A DNA stretch of 64,000 nucleotides from Glycine soja (GCF_004193775.1 NC_041021.1:35661718-35725717); one strand, 5' to 3'. Counted from the stretch's first letter, positions 1-11,330 are shown. Numbers and translations: made by a program. Notes: a model not told the origin generated them from the sequence alone.

Positions 1-240
1 AACTCCAGTATTTTCGGGCAGGATGTCCTGGACATTGTATCCGACATCGTGAATCCTGCAGCTTCAATTCTTCATTTGACATTTCATCTTGCCTTGTGCA
101 TTGTGCATCCCGATCTTATTCCTAGTCATAACGTTGGACATCATGTGCAGCAACTCCAGCTTTCCTTCATTGCCTAAGTGTTTATGTTTTAACAAAATCT
201 TAGCCAATCTTTTAAAGCTTAGTAAAGCTAAGCACTAACA
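1..240 (-). repeat. 3' LTR of the SIRE1-like element (partial)
   Basis: The segment matches 8744-8983 almost base for base, including the last 77-bp repeat unit and the terminal AAGCACTAACA. The rest of this LTR lies before the window. On the element strand the LTR begins TGTTAGTG at position 240, directly after a polypurine tract. Confidence 0.92.
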
Positions 241-800
241 ATCTCCCCCTTTGGCAAATTTTGTCTAAAACATACTTAGACACTTCCTGAGCAGGTACGA
301 GCAGTTATGCAAGTGAGATCAGCAACTTTCATTATCAGAGTAATCAAGCACAGCGGAATCTGTAGTTTAGACAAGTTGCAAGTCGTTTCCAGGATGTCAA
401 GACATCTCACGTGACATCAGCTTTCTGCTCCTGCTCCCCCTGTCTCCATGCTTACTGCAGCATCTTCTATCAGCTACTAGTCTTTTGCAGGATGTCGAGA
501 CATCTCATGTGATATCAGCTTTTTGCTCCCCCTGTCTTCATGCTCTTACTGCAGCATCTTCTATCAGCTACTAGTAGCTTACATCAGTCATCATCAGCAG
601 CAGCAGTCTCCCCCTCAAAATCATGAATCATGCATACATCGTATCATACAACTCCCCCTCAGAGTCATACAACTCCCCCTCAAAATCATGAATCATGCAT
701 ACACCGTATCCTACTACTCAAAATCATACATCATGACTGCTATTGCATACATATTAATACCATTACTCCCAAATCATGCATATGACTATTACTCCCCCTT
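241..800 (-). other. Multiple polypurine-tract region upstream of the 3' LTR
   Basis: On the plus strand CTCCCCCT occurs seven times, at 243, 434, 526, 608, 652, 673 and 792; on the element strand each is AGGGGGAG. The copy at 243-250 abuts the LTR and is the likely primer for plus-strand DNA synthesis. Multiple polypurine tracts before the 3' LTR are a known Sirevirus feature. The spacer also holds direct repeats of a segment containing AAAATCATGAATCATGCATAC (around 616 and 681) and two hexamer modules at 393-418 and 491-516. A 97-codon frame here has no sign of coding. Confidence 0.8.
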
Positions 801-931
801 TTTAGACAGAATTTGACAAAAGTAGAATGCATGAGCTTAAGGTGCAAATATGACAGACCCATAGTAACCATTGTTCAAAGGGACATGCCCCTTTAGCTAG
901 TAAAAAGCAAAAAAACATAAAGGTCTGATGA

Positions 932-2173
932 TCATGGGGTGGCTTCAGAATCATCATCATCATCTGAATCTGTATCCTCTGCTGCATCTTCCTCTGCCTC
1001 TGCTGCAGCATCTTCTTCCTCAGCTGCTTCTTCTTCTTCCTCAGTTGCTTCTCCATCATCAATGCCACTTTCTGAGAGCCTTTTGATCAGTCGTTCCAGT
1101 TCCATCTTCTTCTCTGTGGTGGCTTTGATGGTTGCTTCCAGCACCTTGCATGTGTCCTTGAGTTCGGCAATCAGAGCATCCTTGGACACAGCACCTAAAG
1201 CAGCAGCTTTCCCTGATGTCGAGACAATGTCTGGGACATGTGTCCCCTCAAACAGTTTGTAATGCAGGGATAGAGGAGATTCTTTCTTCATCACAGAGTC
1301 AGTGTAGTTTAAAATATTGGGATGTTGACTCAACATAATGCCACACAATACAGTTGGGAAGGCAATGGGTAATTTGACAGCAAAGGATTCTGAGTGCTTA
1401 ACAGTTTGATCAAATATATAGTTTCCAAAATTAAATTTGGACTTGGTTCCAACAGCATACAGAAATTTACCCAAACCTGTGGCAACAGTGGATGTATGAT
1501 TAGTGGGTACCCAGTTTGCAGCTCCAATCCTGTGCAGGATTGCATATTTCACACTCAGCTTCCCTGCAGACAGCTTCCCTTTCTTTGGCCAATGCTGGAT
1601 TTGTTTGGCAGTGATTTCCTTGGCAATTTGATGCTCAGAAACAGTAATGTCCACCACTCCATCTGTTGGTCTGCCCAGGTATTTGTTGATCACAGCAGGG
1701 GAGAATCTAACACATTTTCCTCTGACAAACACTCTTTGATACTCATCACTCTTTCTGTTTGTTATGTCAGAGGGAATGTTGACAATGAATTCCCTGACTA
1801 GACTCTCATAGCAATCTCCCAACTTGGTGACAGTCTTCAGCAGTCCAGCAGCCGTGATGAGGTCCATGATCTCCTTGCAATCCAAGGCAGCTCTTCCCAG
1901 TTCTCTTTCCAAGGCAAGTCTGCGTTGATACACGAATTTCCACCTTTCAGCATTGCCAATGGAGTGGAATGAGATGTTGTCCAATGGTGCATCAGGGACA
2001 TTTTCAGGCACCTTTTTCCCAGATTTCTTGGCCCTCTTTGATGTCGAGACATCTAGTTCGACATCATCATCAGAATCAGATGAGGAAATTTCTTTCCTCT
2101 TCTTGGAAGGAATCGCGACTTTGCTTCGTCTGGATGAGGTAGGAGTGATTGGAGTGCTCTTCTTCTGTGCCAT
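932..2173 (-). pseudogene. env-like protein, C-terminal part (after a frameshift)
   Basis: This 413-codon frame follows the N-terminal part (2053-2931) in a different frame, and the two open frames overlap for 121 bases. It begins with lysine/serine-rich sequence, then a folded-looking middle of about 200 residues (contains YLGRPTDGVV and WPKKGKLSAGK), and ends in a predicted coiled coil plus a long Glu/Asp-rich tail. In SIRE1-type elements one continuous env-like frame is expected here, so the break is read as a 1-nt indel, most likely in the G5-T4 run near 2199-2213. No signal peptide or transmembrane segment is evident in this part. The frame is otherwise open, so the damage may be a single recent event or a sequencing error in a homopolymer. 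Confidence 0.7.
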
Positions 2174-2931
2174 AGTCTTGATTCGTCCAGACCTCTTAAT
2201 GGGGGTTTTCCCTTTCGGCTTTGTAGTCTTTCTGCAATGCCAGGTGCCAACTTGTTGGCAATGGGTTCTTCATCAGATTCTACTTCTTCCAGGTCAATGA
2301 GGTCACCTGGAGCAGGTTCTGGTGCCCTTGGTGCAGGTGTCTCCTTTGTGGTTTGATCCTCTTCCTCTGTTGATTCCTCTTTGCTGGGTGAAGAGAGGAC
2401 TTCAGTATTTGGGGTGGAAGATGTCGGAACATCTTTCTCAGCATCAGGAACAGCAACATCTGGGGTGGAAGATGTTGGAACATCTTCATCAGCATCAGGA
2501 ACAGAGGCATTTTTCAGAATGTTACTCACAATGCTGCGGATCTTCTTGTCCATCTCCGTGTCTACTTCCCTAGGACTTGTTGCAAGGCTAGGGTTTTCAG
2601 CAATCTTCATACCCTGTTGTCGTTTGGGGATCAGTTTTTCAGGAACAGGGGCTGAACCAGGAATCATTTGTATGGGCTGGATATTGAATTCAGGTCGTTC
2701 CTGGTTTGATGGTGCTTTGGTGGATGATGGAGATGATGGTATAGCGGATGAACCAGGAGCTGAAGTTTCTTTTGGTGAGGTAGCCATGGAAAAGCAGAGC
2801 GTTTGGAATGGTTTCGCAAATTTCTGAGAGCTGTTGGGGAATGCTGAAACCGAGATTACCACGAAAATATAAGTTTGAATGAGGAATGTAGAAGGACGTG
2901 TGAAGCAACGGTCGAATTTGCTTTGGTTCAT
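2053..2931 (-). pseudogene. env-like protein, N-terminal part, in frame with pol
   Basis: This 292-codon frame begins at an ATG 60 nt after the pol stop and is in the same frame as pol, so it could be reached by readthrough of the UAG. The first 45 or so residues include a hydrophobic stretch (IFVVISVSAF) that could act as a signal or membrane segment. The rest is Pro/Ser/Glu-rich and contains a 17-residue tandem repeat with core DVPTSSTP, encoded by a 51-bp repeat at about 2411-2512. The frame terminates early because of a probable frameshift. Env-like proteins of SIRE1-type elements are known; their function in plants is unproven. Confidence 0.7.
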
Positions 2932-2985
2932 TAGTGAACGTGCTATTAATGTTAAGTGATTCGTTTGGGCACGTTCAGATATCAG

Positions 2986-2994
2986 TAGCTGCTA
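2986..2994 (-). promoter_or_regulatory. Leaky stop: UAG followed by CAGCUA
   Basis: The pol frame ends in TAG at 2994-2992 and the next six bases on the element strand are CAGCTA. This fits the UAG-CARYYA readthrough consensus known from tobacco mosaic virus and reported for SIRE1 as the way the env-like protein is expressed. The frame stays open after the stop through the env-like ATG at 2931. Confidence 0.75.
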
Positions 2995-5900
2995 TAATTC
3001 CTCTAGCAGACAAATGCCCAGCTTGCCCCTCAGTTTTTCAAACTGTTTTGCATCCAATGCCTTTGTGAAAATATCTGCTATTTGTTCTTCAGTGTCAACA
3101 TGCTCCAGTGTAATAACTTTATCATCAACAAGCTCTCTAATATAGTGATGTCTAATGTCAATGTGCTTGGTTCTGCTGTGTTGCACAGGATTTTTAGAAA
3201 TATTAATAGCACTCAAGTTGTCACAGTATAATGTCATGACATCTTGTTCGACATTGTACTCCTTGAGCATCTGCTTCATCCAAACTAGTTGTGAACAGCT
3301 GCTTCCTGCTGCAATATACTCTGCTTCTGCGGTAGATAGGGACACACAGTTCTGCTTCTTGCTGAACCATGAAATAAGATTGTTTCCCAAATAGAAACAT
3401 CCACCAGAAGTGCTTTTTCTGTCATCTGCACTTCCAGCCCAATCAGCATCACAATACCCAATCAGCATTGAATCTGAACAATGACAGTACATAATCCCAT
3501 AGTCACTGGTGCCATTTACATATTTCAGAATTCTCTTTACTTGAGTCAAGTGACTTATCTTAGGATTGGCTTGATATCTTGCACAAACACCTACTGCATA
3601 GGTGATGTCGGGTCTGCTAGCTGTTAAATATAGTAAGCTCCCAATCATGCTTCTGTACAGACTTTGATCAACACTGGTGTCAGCTTCATCCTTTGACAGC
3701 TTCAAGTGAGTAGGTGCAGGTGTTCTTTTATGGCTGGCATTCTCCATCCCAAACTTCTTGACAATGTTCTTTGCATACTTGCTTTGTGAGAGGAATATGG
3801 AGTCTTCCATCTGCTTCACTTGAAGTCCCAGAAAATAAGTCAGCTCTCCAACAAGACTCATCTCAAATTCAGATTGCATCTGTTGAACAAAATGTCGAAG
3901 CATCTCATTCGACATCCCTCCAAACACAATGTCATCAACATATATCTGTGTTATCATCAAGTTTTCAGCATCTTGTTTGACAAAGAGAGTCTTGTCAATT
4001 CCTCCCTTCCTATACCCTTGCTGAGTAAGGAACTCTGTTAGCCTTTCATACCAAGCTCTTGGAGCTTGCTTCAATCCATAGAGAGCCTTCTTGAGCCTGT
4101 ATACATGATCTGGATGAGTTGGATCTACAAATCCCTTTGGCTGCTCCACATAGGCTTCTTCATTCAGGTATCCATTCAGAAACGCGCTTTTCACATCCAT
4201 CTGGTACAGCTTGAATTTGAGGATGCAAGCTACACCAAGTAACAATCTGATGGACTCAAGTCTAGCAACAGGAGCGAAAGTTTCATCAAAGTCTACACCT
4301 TCAATCTGAGTGTAGCCTTGAGCAACAAGTCTGGCCTTGTTTCTGGTTATAACACCTTCTTCATTGGTTTTGTTCTTGAAGATCCACTTGGTGCCAATCA
4401 CATTAGTTCCCTCGGGTCTAGGAACTAGCTCCCAGACTTCATTCCTTTTGAATTGCTCCAATTCTTCTTGCATAGCATTGATCCAGAACTCATCAGTCAG
4501 TGCCTCTTTCACATTCTTGGGCTCAATTTTGGAGACAAAGCATGAGTTGGAGACAATCTCAATCTCCCTTGATCTTGTAGTGACTCCTCTGTTTGGATCT
4601 CCTATAATCAGCTCCTTGGGGTGCATCTTCTGGATTCTAATGGAGGGTCTCTTGTCAGGTTGGTTGATGTCTGATTCATCTGTAGCAGGATCAGAGTTTT
4701 CTGCATTTTCTGCACTTTTAGCTGTATCTGCTACATTGTCTCCCGATGTTCTGACATCTTCTTCGACATCCTTCTTTCTTGCTGGAGTTAGATCATCAAC
4801 AACCACATTGATGGATTCCATCACAGTTCTGGTTCTGGAATTGAATACTCTATATGCTCTGCTGTTTGTAGAGTATCCCAGGAATATCCCTGCATCACTC
4901 TTGGGATCCATCTTTCTCCTTTGCTCTCTATCTGCCAAAATGTAACATGGACTTCCAAAGATGTGGAAGTGCTTGGCAGTTGGCTTCCTCCCTTTCCAGA
5001 TTTCATACAGTGTGGTTGGAGTCCCTCTTCTCAGTGTGACTCTGTTGTGGATGTAGCATGCTGTGTTCATGGCTTCAGCCCAGAGATTATAGGGAAGTTC
5101 TTTGGCATGAAGCATGACCCTAGCAGCCTCTTGCAAAGTCCTGTTTTTCCTCTCAACTATGCCATTCTGTTGTGGTGTAATGGCTGCAGAGAACTCATGA
5201 GTGATGCCTTCAGATGTGCAAAATTCAGTAAACCTGCTGTTTTCAAACTCTCTGCCATGGTCACTCCTGATTCTCTTGATGACACAGTCTTTTTCTCTTT
5301 GAAGTCTTAGACTCAACTCCTTGAATACTTCAAAGGTGTCTGATTTTTCTCTGATAAAGTTGACCCAGGTAAATCTGGAGAAATCATCCACAACAACATA
5401 GGCATACCTCTTTCCTCCAAGGCTTTCAACTTGCATAGGCCCCATCAAGTCCATGTGAAGTAGTTCCAGCACCCTGGAAGTGGTCTGATGTTGAAGCTTC
5501 TGGTGGGACATCTTGACTTGCTTTCCAATCTGACATTCACCACAAATTCTGCCTTCTTCTATTTTCAGATTGGGAATGCCTCTAACAGCACCTTTGTCAA
5601 TGATTTTCTTCATGCCTCTTAAGTGCAGATGTCCAAATCTTTGATGCCATATTCTGACTTCATCTTCTTTGGAGGATAGACATGTGGAGGAGTAACTGGT
5701 TTCTTGAGGTGTCCATAGGTAGCAGTTGTCCTTTGATCTGCTGCCCTTCATTAGAACTTCACTCTTCTCATTTGTCACCAAGCATTCTGACTTTGTGAAG
5801 TTTACATTGAATCCTTCATCACACAGCTGACTGATGCTGATCAAGTTTGCAGTCAGTCCCTTCACCAGCAGTACTTTGTCCAGACTAGGAAGTCCATCAT

Positions 5901-7725
5901 GGACTAGCTTTCCCATTCCAGTGATCTTTCCTTTAGAGCCATCTCCAAATGTGACATAGCTAGTGGAGCAAGGTTCAATGTTCACCAGGAATTCTTTGAC
6001 TCCTGTCATGTGTCTGGAACAGCCGCTATCTAGGTACCAATCTTCCTTAGCTGATGCTCTAAGTGAGGTATGAACAACAAGACTAACAGTCTTGTGTTTT
6101 GGAACCCACACCATCTTCCTTCCACTGCTGCTACTTTGAGTTCCATGATGTGGATGGCCATGTAAATGATAGCAAAAGGGCTTTATGTGACCATACTTGC
6201 CACAGTAGTGACACCTCCACTTCTTTCTTTTGCTCCTTTTCTGCTGCGTTCCATGATGTCGAGACCGATGTTGTGACATCGTGGCTCCAGTGCTGTTTTT
6301 GGCAGGAACAAATTCTGTCATGGTTGTTCTGCCAGCAGACTTAGAATTAAATCCAAGTCCTCTCTGGTTTCCAACATTCTTTCCAAGCTGTAGCACCTCA
6401 TCAAGCGTATCTGAGCCTTTATTCAGCATCTTTATTGATTTTGTCATGTTTTCCAGTTTAGAGTTCAGAAAACCAACTTCTCTTTTAAGCTCAGAGTTCT
6501 CCTCTTCATGTGCCTCCTTTTCAGCCTCCAGATTTGCAATGACCTTCTTCAGTTGTGCTTCCTGCTGAAGAATCTTCTCACTTTTGATGCATAGTTCTCT
6601 ATAGGATATAGCAAGCTCATCAAAAGTGATTTTACTATCTGTATCACTTGAATCTTCAGCAGAGTCAAATCTCCCAGTGAGTGCATTCACATCTCTGTCA
6701 GAATCACTTTCTTGCTCACTCTCTGTATCATCAGACCGACTTACAGAAAGTCCTTTCCTCTGCTTCTTGAGATGAGTGGGACATTCAGCTATGATGTGTC
6801 CATAGCCTTCACACCCATGGCATTGAATTCCTTTGCTGTGACTGGGCTTTTCATCCGACCTTTTCTGGTATTTACTGCCTTTCCTGATGTCGAAAGGGAT
6901 GTTCCGGACATGTGGTTTCTGCCTCCTGTCCATTCTGTTCAGCACTTTGTTGAACTGTTTTCCAAGGAGCACAACTGCGTTAGTCAGACCTTCATCAGTA
7001 TCCAGGTCATACTCATCTTCTTCTCCTTCATCATTGGACACGAAAGCCAGATTCTTGCTCTTCTTTTCAGCCCTATCTGAGAGTCCTAGCTCAAAGGTTT
7101 GAAGGGAACCAATGAGTTCATCCACTCTCAAGTTGCAAATGTCTTGGGCCTCCTCTATTGCAGTGACTTTCATGTCAAATCTCTTAGGCAAGGATCTGAG
7201 GATCTTTCTCACCAGCTTTTCATCTGTCATCCTCTCTCCTAAGGCAGTGCAAGCATTGGCAATTTCAAGAATGTTCATGTGGAAGTCATGAATACATTCT
7301 TCCTCCTTCATCTTCAGATTTTCGAATTTTGTGGCCAATAGTTGCAATCTGGACATCTTCACTTTGGAGGTTCCTTCATGAGTGGTTTTCAGGATCTCCC
7401 ATGCATCCTTGGCCACTGTGCATGTGTTGATCAGTCTGAAGATATTCTTGTCAACTCCATTGAATAGAGCATTCAAAGCTTTGGAGTTTCCAAGTGCCAA
7501 TTCGTCTTCTTCTTTAGTCCAGTCTTCTTCTGGCTTCAATTCATCAGTGGGCTTTCCTTCTGTGTCCAGCATCTTGGGATGTTCCCAGCCTTTGATGACA
7601 GCTTTCCAGGTTCTGCTATCCAGTGATTTGAGGAAGGCCACCATCCTTGCTTTCCAGTATTCATAGTTGGTTCCATCCAGAATAGGTGGTCTGTTCACTG
7701 GTCCTCCTTCTTTCTCCATGTTCAT
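2992..7725 (-). CDS. Gag-Pol polyprotein, Ty1/copia (SIRE1-like), intact
   Basis: One open frame of 1577 codons. Order seen: Gag (about 1-320) with a zinc knuckle CX2CX4HX4C near residue 300; a coiled-coil stretch near 390-440; a second CCHC-like knuckle (CHYCGKYGH) near 505; protease with DSG near 567; integrase with HHCC finger near 692-728 and a D,D,E core (D near 753, D near 820, E near 857); reverse transcriptase near 1090-1290 with YVDDI near 1262; RNase H near 1425-1520 with DADWAG and STAEAEY. The order PR-INT-RT-RH defines Ty1/copia. All catalytic motifs are intact, so the protein could be active. The start is the first ATG after the PBS; the frame ends in a TAG with a readthrough context. 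Confidence 0.95.
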   Translation of the reverse strand: MNMEKEGGPVNRPPILDGTNYEYWKARMVAFLKSLDSRTWKAVIKGWEHPKMLDTEGKPTDELKPEEDWTKEEDELALGNSKALNALFNGVDKNIFRLINTCTVAKDAWEILKTTHEGTSKVKMSRLQLLATKFENLKMKEEECIHDFHMNILEIANACTALGERMTDEKLVRKILRSLPKRFDMKVTAIEEAQDICNLRVDELIGSLQTFELGLSDRAEKKSKNLAFVSNDEGEEDEYDLDTDEGLTNAVVLLGKQFNKVLNRMDRRQKPHVRNIPFDIRKGSKYQKRSDEKPSHSKGIQCHGCEGYGHIIAECPTHLKKQRKGLSVSRSDDTESEQESDSDRDVNALTGRFDSAEDSSDTDSKITFDELAISYRELCIKSEKILQQEAQLKKVIANLEAEKEAHEEENSELKREVGFLNSKLENMTKSIKMLNKGSDTLDEVLQLGKNVGNQRGLGFNSKSAGRTTMTEFVPAKNSTGATMSQHRSRHHGTQQKRSKRKKWRCHYCGKYGHIKPFCYHLHGHPHHGTQSSSSGRKMVWVPKHKTVSLVVHTSLRASAKEDWYLDSGCSRHMTGVKEFLVNIEPCSTSYVTFGDGSKGKITGMGKLVHDGLPSLDKVLLVKGLTANLISISQLCDEGFNVNFTKSECLVTNEKSEVLMKGSRSKDNCYLWTPQETSYSSTCLSSKEDEVRIWHQRFGHLHLRGMKKIIDKGAVRGIPNLKIEEGRICGECQIGKQVKMSHQKLQHQTTSRVLELLHMDLMGPMQVESLGGKRYAYVVVDDFSRFTWVNFIREKSDTFEVFKELSLRLQREKDCVIKRIRSDHGREFENSRFTEFCTSEGITHEFSAAITPQQNGIVERKNRTLQEAARVMLHAKELPYNLWAEAMNTACYIHNRVTLRRGTPTTLYEIWKGRKPTAKHFHIFGSPCYILADREQRRKMDPKSDAGIFLGYSTNSRAYRVFNSRTRTVMESINVVVDDLTPARKKDVEEDVRTSGDNVADTAKSAENAENSDPATDESDINQPDKRPSIRIQKMHPKELIIGDPNRGVTTRSREIEIVSNSCFVSKIEPKNVKEALTDEFWINAMQEELEQFKRNEVWELVPRPEGTNVIGTKWIFKNKTNEEGVITRNKARLVAQGYTQIEGVDFDETFAPVARLESIRLLLGVACILKFKLYQMDVKSAFLNGYLNEEAYVEQPKGFVDPTHPDHVYRLKKALYGLKQAPRAWYERLTEFLTQQGYRKGGIDKTLFVKQDAENLMITQIYVDDIVFGGMSNEMLRHFVQQMQSEFEMSLVGELTYFLGLQVKQMEDSIFLSQSKYAKNIVKKFGMENASHKRTPAPTHLKLSKDEADTSVDQSLYRSMIGSLLYLTASRPDITYAVGVCARYQANPKISHLTQVKRILKYVNGTSDYGIMYCHCSDSMLIGYCDADWAGSADDRKSTSGGCFYLGNNLISWFSKKQNCVSLSTAEAEYIAAGSSCSQLVWMKQMLKEYNVEQDVMTLYCDNLSAINISKNPVQHSRTKHIDIRHHYIRELVDDKVITLEHVDTEEQIADIFTKALDAKQFEKLRGKLGICLLEEL

Positions 7726-7769
7726 CAGAATTTATCTCCCTAGATCTCACTCAGTGATTTCGAGTGCCT

Positions 7770-7781
7770 GCTCTGATACCA
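7770..7781 (-). other. Primer-binding site (initiator tRNA-Met type)
   Basis: On the element strand the sequence is TGGTATCAGAGC, complementary to the 3' end of plant initiator tRNA-Met, two bases inside the LTR end. It primes minus-strand DNA synthesis. Confidence 0.85.
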
Positions 7782-8148
7782 ATTGAAATTCTGATACTGA
7801 TGACAGATGTCGTACCGGATGTCACGACATCACGCTTCAGAACATGCAGATTATATTTGGGAGTATGAACAGATTAAACAAGTAAATAACACAAGAGAAT
7901 TGTTAACCCAGTTCGGTGCAACCTCACCTACATCTGGGGGCTACCAAGCCAGGGAGGAAATCCACTAAAATAGTGTTAGTTCAAGGTCTAACAGCCACTG
8001 TTTACAACCTTCTCACCTAACCACTACCCGTGCGACCTCTACCTAAGAGCCACTCTTAGATATGAGAACCCCTCTCACTCCCTCTCAATCACACTCCCGT
8101 GTTTACAATCAAATCAAAAACACACCAGAGATTGCTCTCTGAACAAAA

Positions 8149-8208
8149 GAGATCAACTCTACACACTAGAGATCAACTCTACACACAAGAGATCAACTCT
8201 ACACACTC
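8149..8208. repeat. 20-bp tandem repeat x3 in the LTR
   Basis: Three near-identical units beginning AGAGATCAACTCTACACAC lie head to tail, just downstream of the TATA box on the element strand, so they would be in the transcribed R/U5 part. Confidence 0.8.
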
Positions 8209-8326
8209 AGGTCCAACACTTGATGTTAGGGTACCATCAAGGTGGCTCACAAAACACTCAAGTCCCAAAACTCACAAAATAACTCTTCAATCCCAGACTT
8301 GGTACAGAACTCGTGCAGCCTCCATG

Positions 8327-8334
8327 TTTTTATA
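8327..8334 (-). promoter_or_regulatory. LTR TATA box
   Basis: On the element strand the sequence is TATAAAAA, at the expected distance inside the LTR. Transcription would start about 30 bp further along, near 8295-8300. This is an inference from position and sequence only. Confidence 0.5.
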
Positions 8335-8593
8335 GCAGTGTGTGTGTCTGGGCTGCAACAGCTTGTGCTGGATGAGATCTATCATTCTTCTGAAAAATCT
8401 GCACTTAAAGATCTAAAAGATACAGTTTGATCTTTTAGTTTTTATCTTTAATCTTTAATCTTTAATCCCTGAACGAACTCTTCTAGTTTGTAATTCGAAC
8501 TTTAATTATCTTTTAATTCGTTCCTAAAGATAGATCATCTTATCTCTTGCTAACTGCACAATAATCTGTTAAAGATATAACAGATTTATATGT

Positions 8594-8824
8594 CCAGTAT
8601 TTTCGGGCCCGATGTCCTGGACATCGTATCCGACATCGTGGATCCTGCAGCTTCAATGCTTTTAGCAACTCCAGTATTTTCGGGCAGGATGTCCTGGACA
8701 TTGTATCCGACATCGTGGATCCTGCAGCTTTAATGCTTTTAGCAACTCCAGTATTTTCGGGCAGGATGTCCTGGACATTGTATCCGACATCGTGAATCCT
8801 GCAGCTTCAATTCTTCATTTGACA
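8594..8824. repeat. 77-bp tandem repeat x3 in U3 of the LTR
   Basis: Units begin CCAGTATTTTCGGG at 8594, 8671 and 8748, a period of exactly 77 bp. Each holds GATGTC-N3-GACAT(C/T)-N6-GACATC and a CCTGCAG site. In the left LTR only the last unit is inside the window (1-75). Position in U3 suggests an enhancer-like role, which is an inference. Confidence 0.88.
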
Positions 8825-8983
8825 TTTCATCTTGCCTTGTGCATTGTGCATCCCGATCTTATTCCTAGTCATAACGTTGGACATCATGTGCAGCAACTCC
8901 AGCTTTCCTTCATTGTCTAAGTGTTTATGTTTTAACAAAATCTTAGCCAATCTTTTAAAGCTTAGTAAAGCTAAGCACTAACA

Positions 8984-9272
8984 CAAAGAGAGTGGAAAAT
9001 CTCAAGTGGTTGCTTGAAGACCGAACGTAGGCACGAGAAGTGGCCGAATTAGTATAAATCAAGTTTGCATTTCTCCCTTCCCTTAAATTTCTTTTATTTA
9101 TTGCTATTTATCTTTTACTTTAAAGAAGTTTATTTTGAATTGTCTTTTTAGTAATTCATATTAAGGGTGTATTGTTAATCCAAAAAGAGAGAGTGAAATT
9201 TTAATTGGAGAATAGTTTTTGTATCTTAATTCAACCTCCTTTCTTAAGATAACCGATACCATTTATCCAACA
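8984..9272 (+). repeat. 3' remainder of an older LTR, target of the SIRE1-like insertion
   Basis: Directly after the SIRE1-like LTR the sequence (GTGGAAAATCTCAAGTGG, then GTAGGCACG and a GTATAAA-like segment) matches the downstream halves of the LTRs at 22152-23719 and 44229-45445, ending in TCCAACA at 9272. The first half must lie before the window. CAAAG at 8984-8988 is the candidate 5-bp target duplication, not testable here. Confidence 0.75.
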
Positions 9273-11330
9273 CTATATTAGGTTGAGAATGGAGGAATGA
9301 CTAAGAAACTAAACCAAGTATATTCTTAAAGTTTTTTTATTGAATTTATTTATGACACAAGGAAGAGAGAATAAATGGTACACTTCGTTAACAATCTAAA
9401 TTCAAAGGAGAAGATATTATTATAATTTCTGCAACCAGATTTCAAGCTTGACTTTATAAATCTGGGAGAAAAAAGGTACTGCGTAATTTATATATTAATG
9501 GGAAGTTTGTCTTTTTAACTTGATTGATAAGAATTATTGTGTTATTGCAGAATTTACATGTGATATGTTTCTGTGTGCACAGATATGAAGTACAATGAAA
9601 GAAAAAAGTTAATTATCTAAGAAAAAGTTATCAAATTACCCCCCAAAAATTTGTGACAATGTTATGAAGGGCTTCCCCATCTAATAAATATTAGTGGTTA
9701 AACTGAAATGATTTTTAGTTCCCAAGCTATAGCTATATTGAAGCTCTTATGAATGATATGAAAATGGTCTAAGACATCTCTATTTTGAATCCCCTAAGCT
9801 AAGTGCCTCCAAACTTCAATCCAATCTTCTAATTAAATGCAAGAAACTATTTAATCTATTCATAAATAATCCATCAGCCTATACTAAGTAAAATCTCTAT
9901 CTAGCAGAAGCATGTTAGTACTGAGTCCTATATTAACCATAAGTTGATTGAAATCTTCAATATCCCTTTATCAAAATGAAGGTCCTTTTCTTTCTCTGCA
10001 GTAACATTGAATTCTCCCTCAATGCATCATAATACTTAACCAAAATGAACCTTAAGACATTTTCAGACTTTACCATAGAAATATTTTCTCCTCATTTGAA
10101 CATTACCTATGAAGTAACTCTTCCGAATTTGAATCTAGTAGTCTTGGAAACCAATAAATCTAGAGCCAAGGAAATCATCAATTACGTAGAACTTGTCAAA
10201 ATTCCTCATACTAAGCAAGCCTCTTGAATTTCTACCAAAGGATTATAGAGTCATATCCACAATCCTAATCACCCCACAAGTAGTTTATTAATGCTAATTC
10301 ATTAGAGGAAAATAAAATCAACATGTGAGCCCCCATATTGTAAGACAATATTTCCCTTTTATGATCAATCAAATTAGGCCATTTTCAATAAAGATAAGGA
10401 CATCAAAAAGAAAAATATCACCATTATCGAATAAACGGCCATTTTCAATATGAACATATATATTCTTTGAACATGGATATATAATGTCATAGACAGAAAT
10501 TTGATTATAGGTGACCGTGATATTCGCCTTGGAAAGGTTGTCTTGCTGGGAATTTGAATCTTCCTAGGTAAAGTAGGTGCTGGGATATGTCCTTAACAAA
10601 GTTTATAATACATTTGAAAGCGAGTTTTGAACTAATATAGTACTATATACTAATTAGGAAAAAAAGTTGATCAGGACACAATAAAACTATCGCTTCACAC
10701 CAAACTATATTTATAGGAAAGTATCGTCAAAGTAATTCTGTTGCATACCAGGTTGACTGTTGTTTTGGTCTATTTGTAGTTTGCTTTCAGATATGCCACG
10801 TGTTTGTTCATAATAAGCTTATCAATGAAAACACTTATATATTATTTACAGTTTAACCATGCATGTAGTTTGTTTTTTATGAATAATTATGGTTCCTCCT
10901 CCCTTGACATTAGTCTGCTTGCGGGTCAGTCCTTGTCTGTGTTAATAACTTCTTCACAATGATTGAAAAATATTACTAACAAAAATGATAATTAGTAGTA
11001 ATTAAAATGGATAGAGTGTGAATTCCTCTTTCTCCAAAAAAAAAAAAGCACAACAGTTGTGCTATAGTAATTGTGAGAATTTCATTGTACCATTGTTCAG
11101 AAAGGAGAAACAGTAAATGCAACTAATTGACATAGACAATGATTGTTTTGATTCTGTCCTAAATAGGTAGGTGCGTGATTGAAATTCTAAATTGGTGGTT
11201 TAATTTCTTTTTCTTTTTTTTGTTTATAAAGATTGGGGAGTGAAATCAACACAACTAAGGTAGGCATCCCAACTATATTGACACCTCCACTGAAGGTGAT
11301 CAAAAAGGTCACTCCACTTAAATATATTGA
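9273..11330. other. AT-rich stretch without recognised features
   Basis: No coding domain, long repeat or RNA gene was recognised. A 60-codon frame at 10045-10227 has no known motif and is probably chance. Confidence 0.5.

Larger units (their letters stand above)
1..8983 (-). mobile_element. SIRE1-like Ty1/copia (Sirevirus) retrotransposon, 3' end cut by window start
   Basis: The element reads on the minus strand: 5' LTR at 7784-8983, PBS at 7770-7781, a single gag-pol frame at 2992-7725, an env-like gene at 932-2931, a polypurine region at 241-800 and the start of the 3' LTR at 1-240. The two LTR copies share nearly identical terminal sequence ending in CACTAACA on the plus strand (TGTTAGTG on the element strand). 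A fused gag-pol followed by an env-like frame is the Sirevirus plan, best known from soybean SIRE1. The nearly identical LTR ends and the open 1577-codon gag-pol point to a young insertion. It lies inside an older LTR, whose remainder starts at 8984. Confidence 0.93.
7784..8983 (-). repeat. 5' LTR of the SIRE1-like element (complete, about 1.2 kb)
   Basis: The outer end (8983) is fixed by the match to the 3' LTR. The inner end is inferred as the TG at 7784 (CA on the element strand), two bases from the PBS; 7792 is an alternative. It contains three 77-bp tandem repeats near the outer end (8594-8824), a TATA box at 8327-8334, a triple 20-bp repeat at 8149-8208 and a hexamer module at 7806-7831. 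Confidence 0.85.

Noticed and set aside
523..816. 97-codon frame next to the 3' LTR
   Set aside because: Overlaps the polypurine-tract region and its direct repeats; sequence is repeat-driven.
939..1262. Plus-strand Ser/Ala-rich frame of 107 codons
   Set aside because: It is antisense to the acidic tail of the env-like gene; low-complexity codons give a long frame on both strands.
4337..4945. Plus-strand 202-codon frame
   Set aside because: Antisense of the integrase-RT part of gag-pol.
8594..8824. CRISPR-like regularly spaced repeats
   Set aside because: Head-to-tail LTR repeat without unique spacers, in a plant nuclear context.
10045..10227. 60-codon frame in an AT-rich stretch
   Set aside because: No motif, no neighbouring signals and a length expected by chance.
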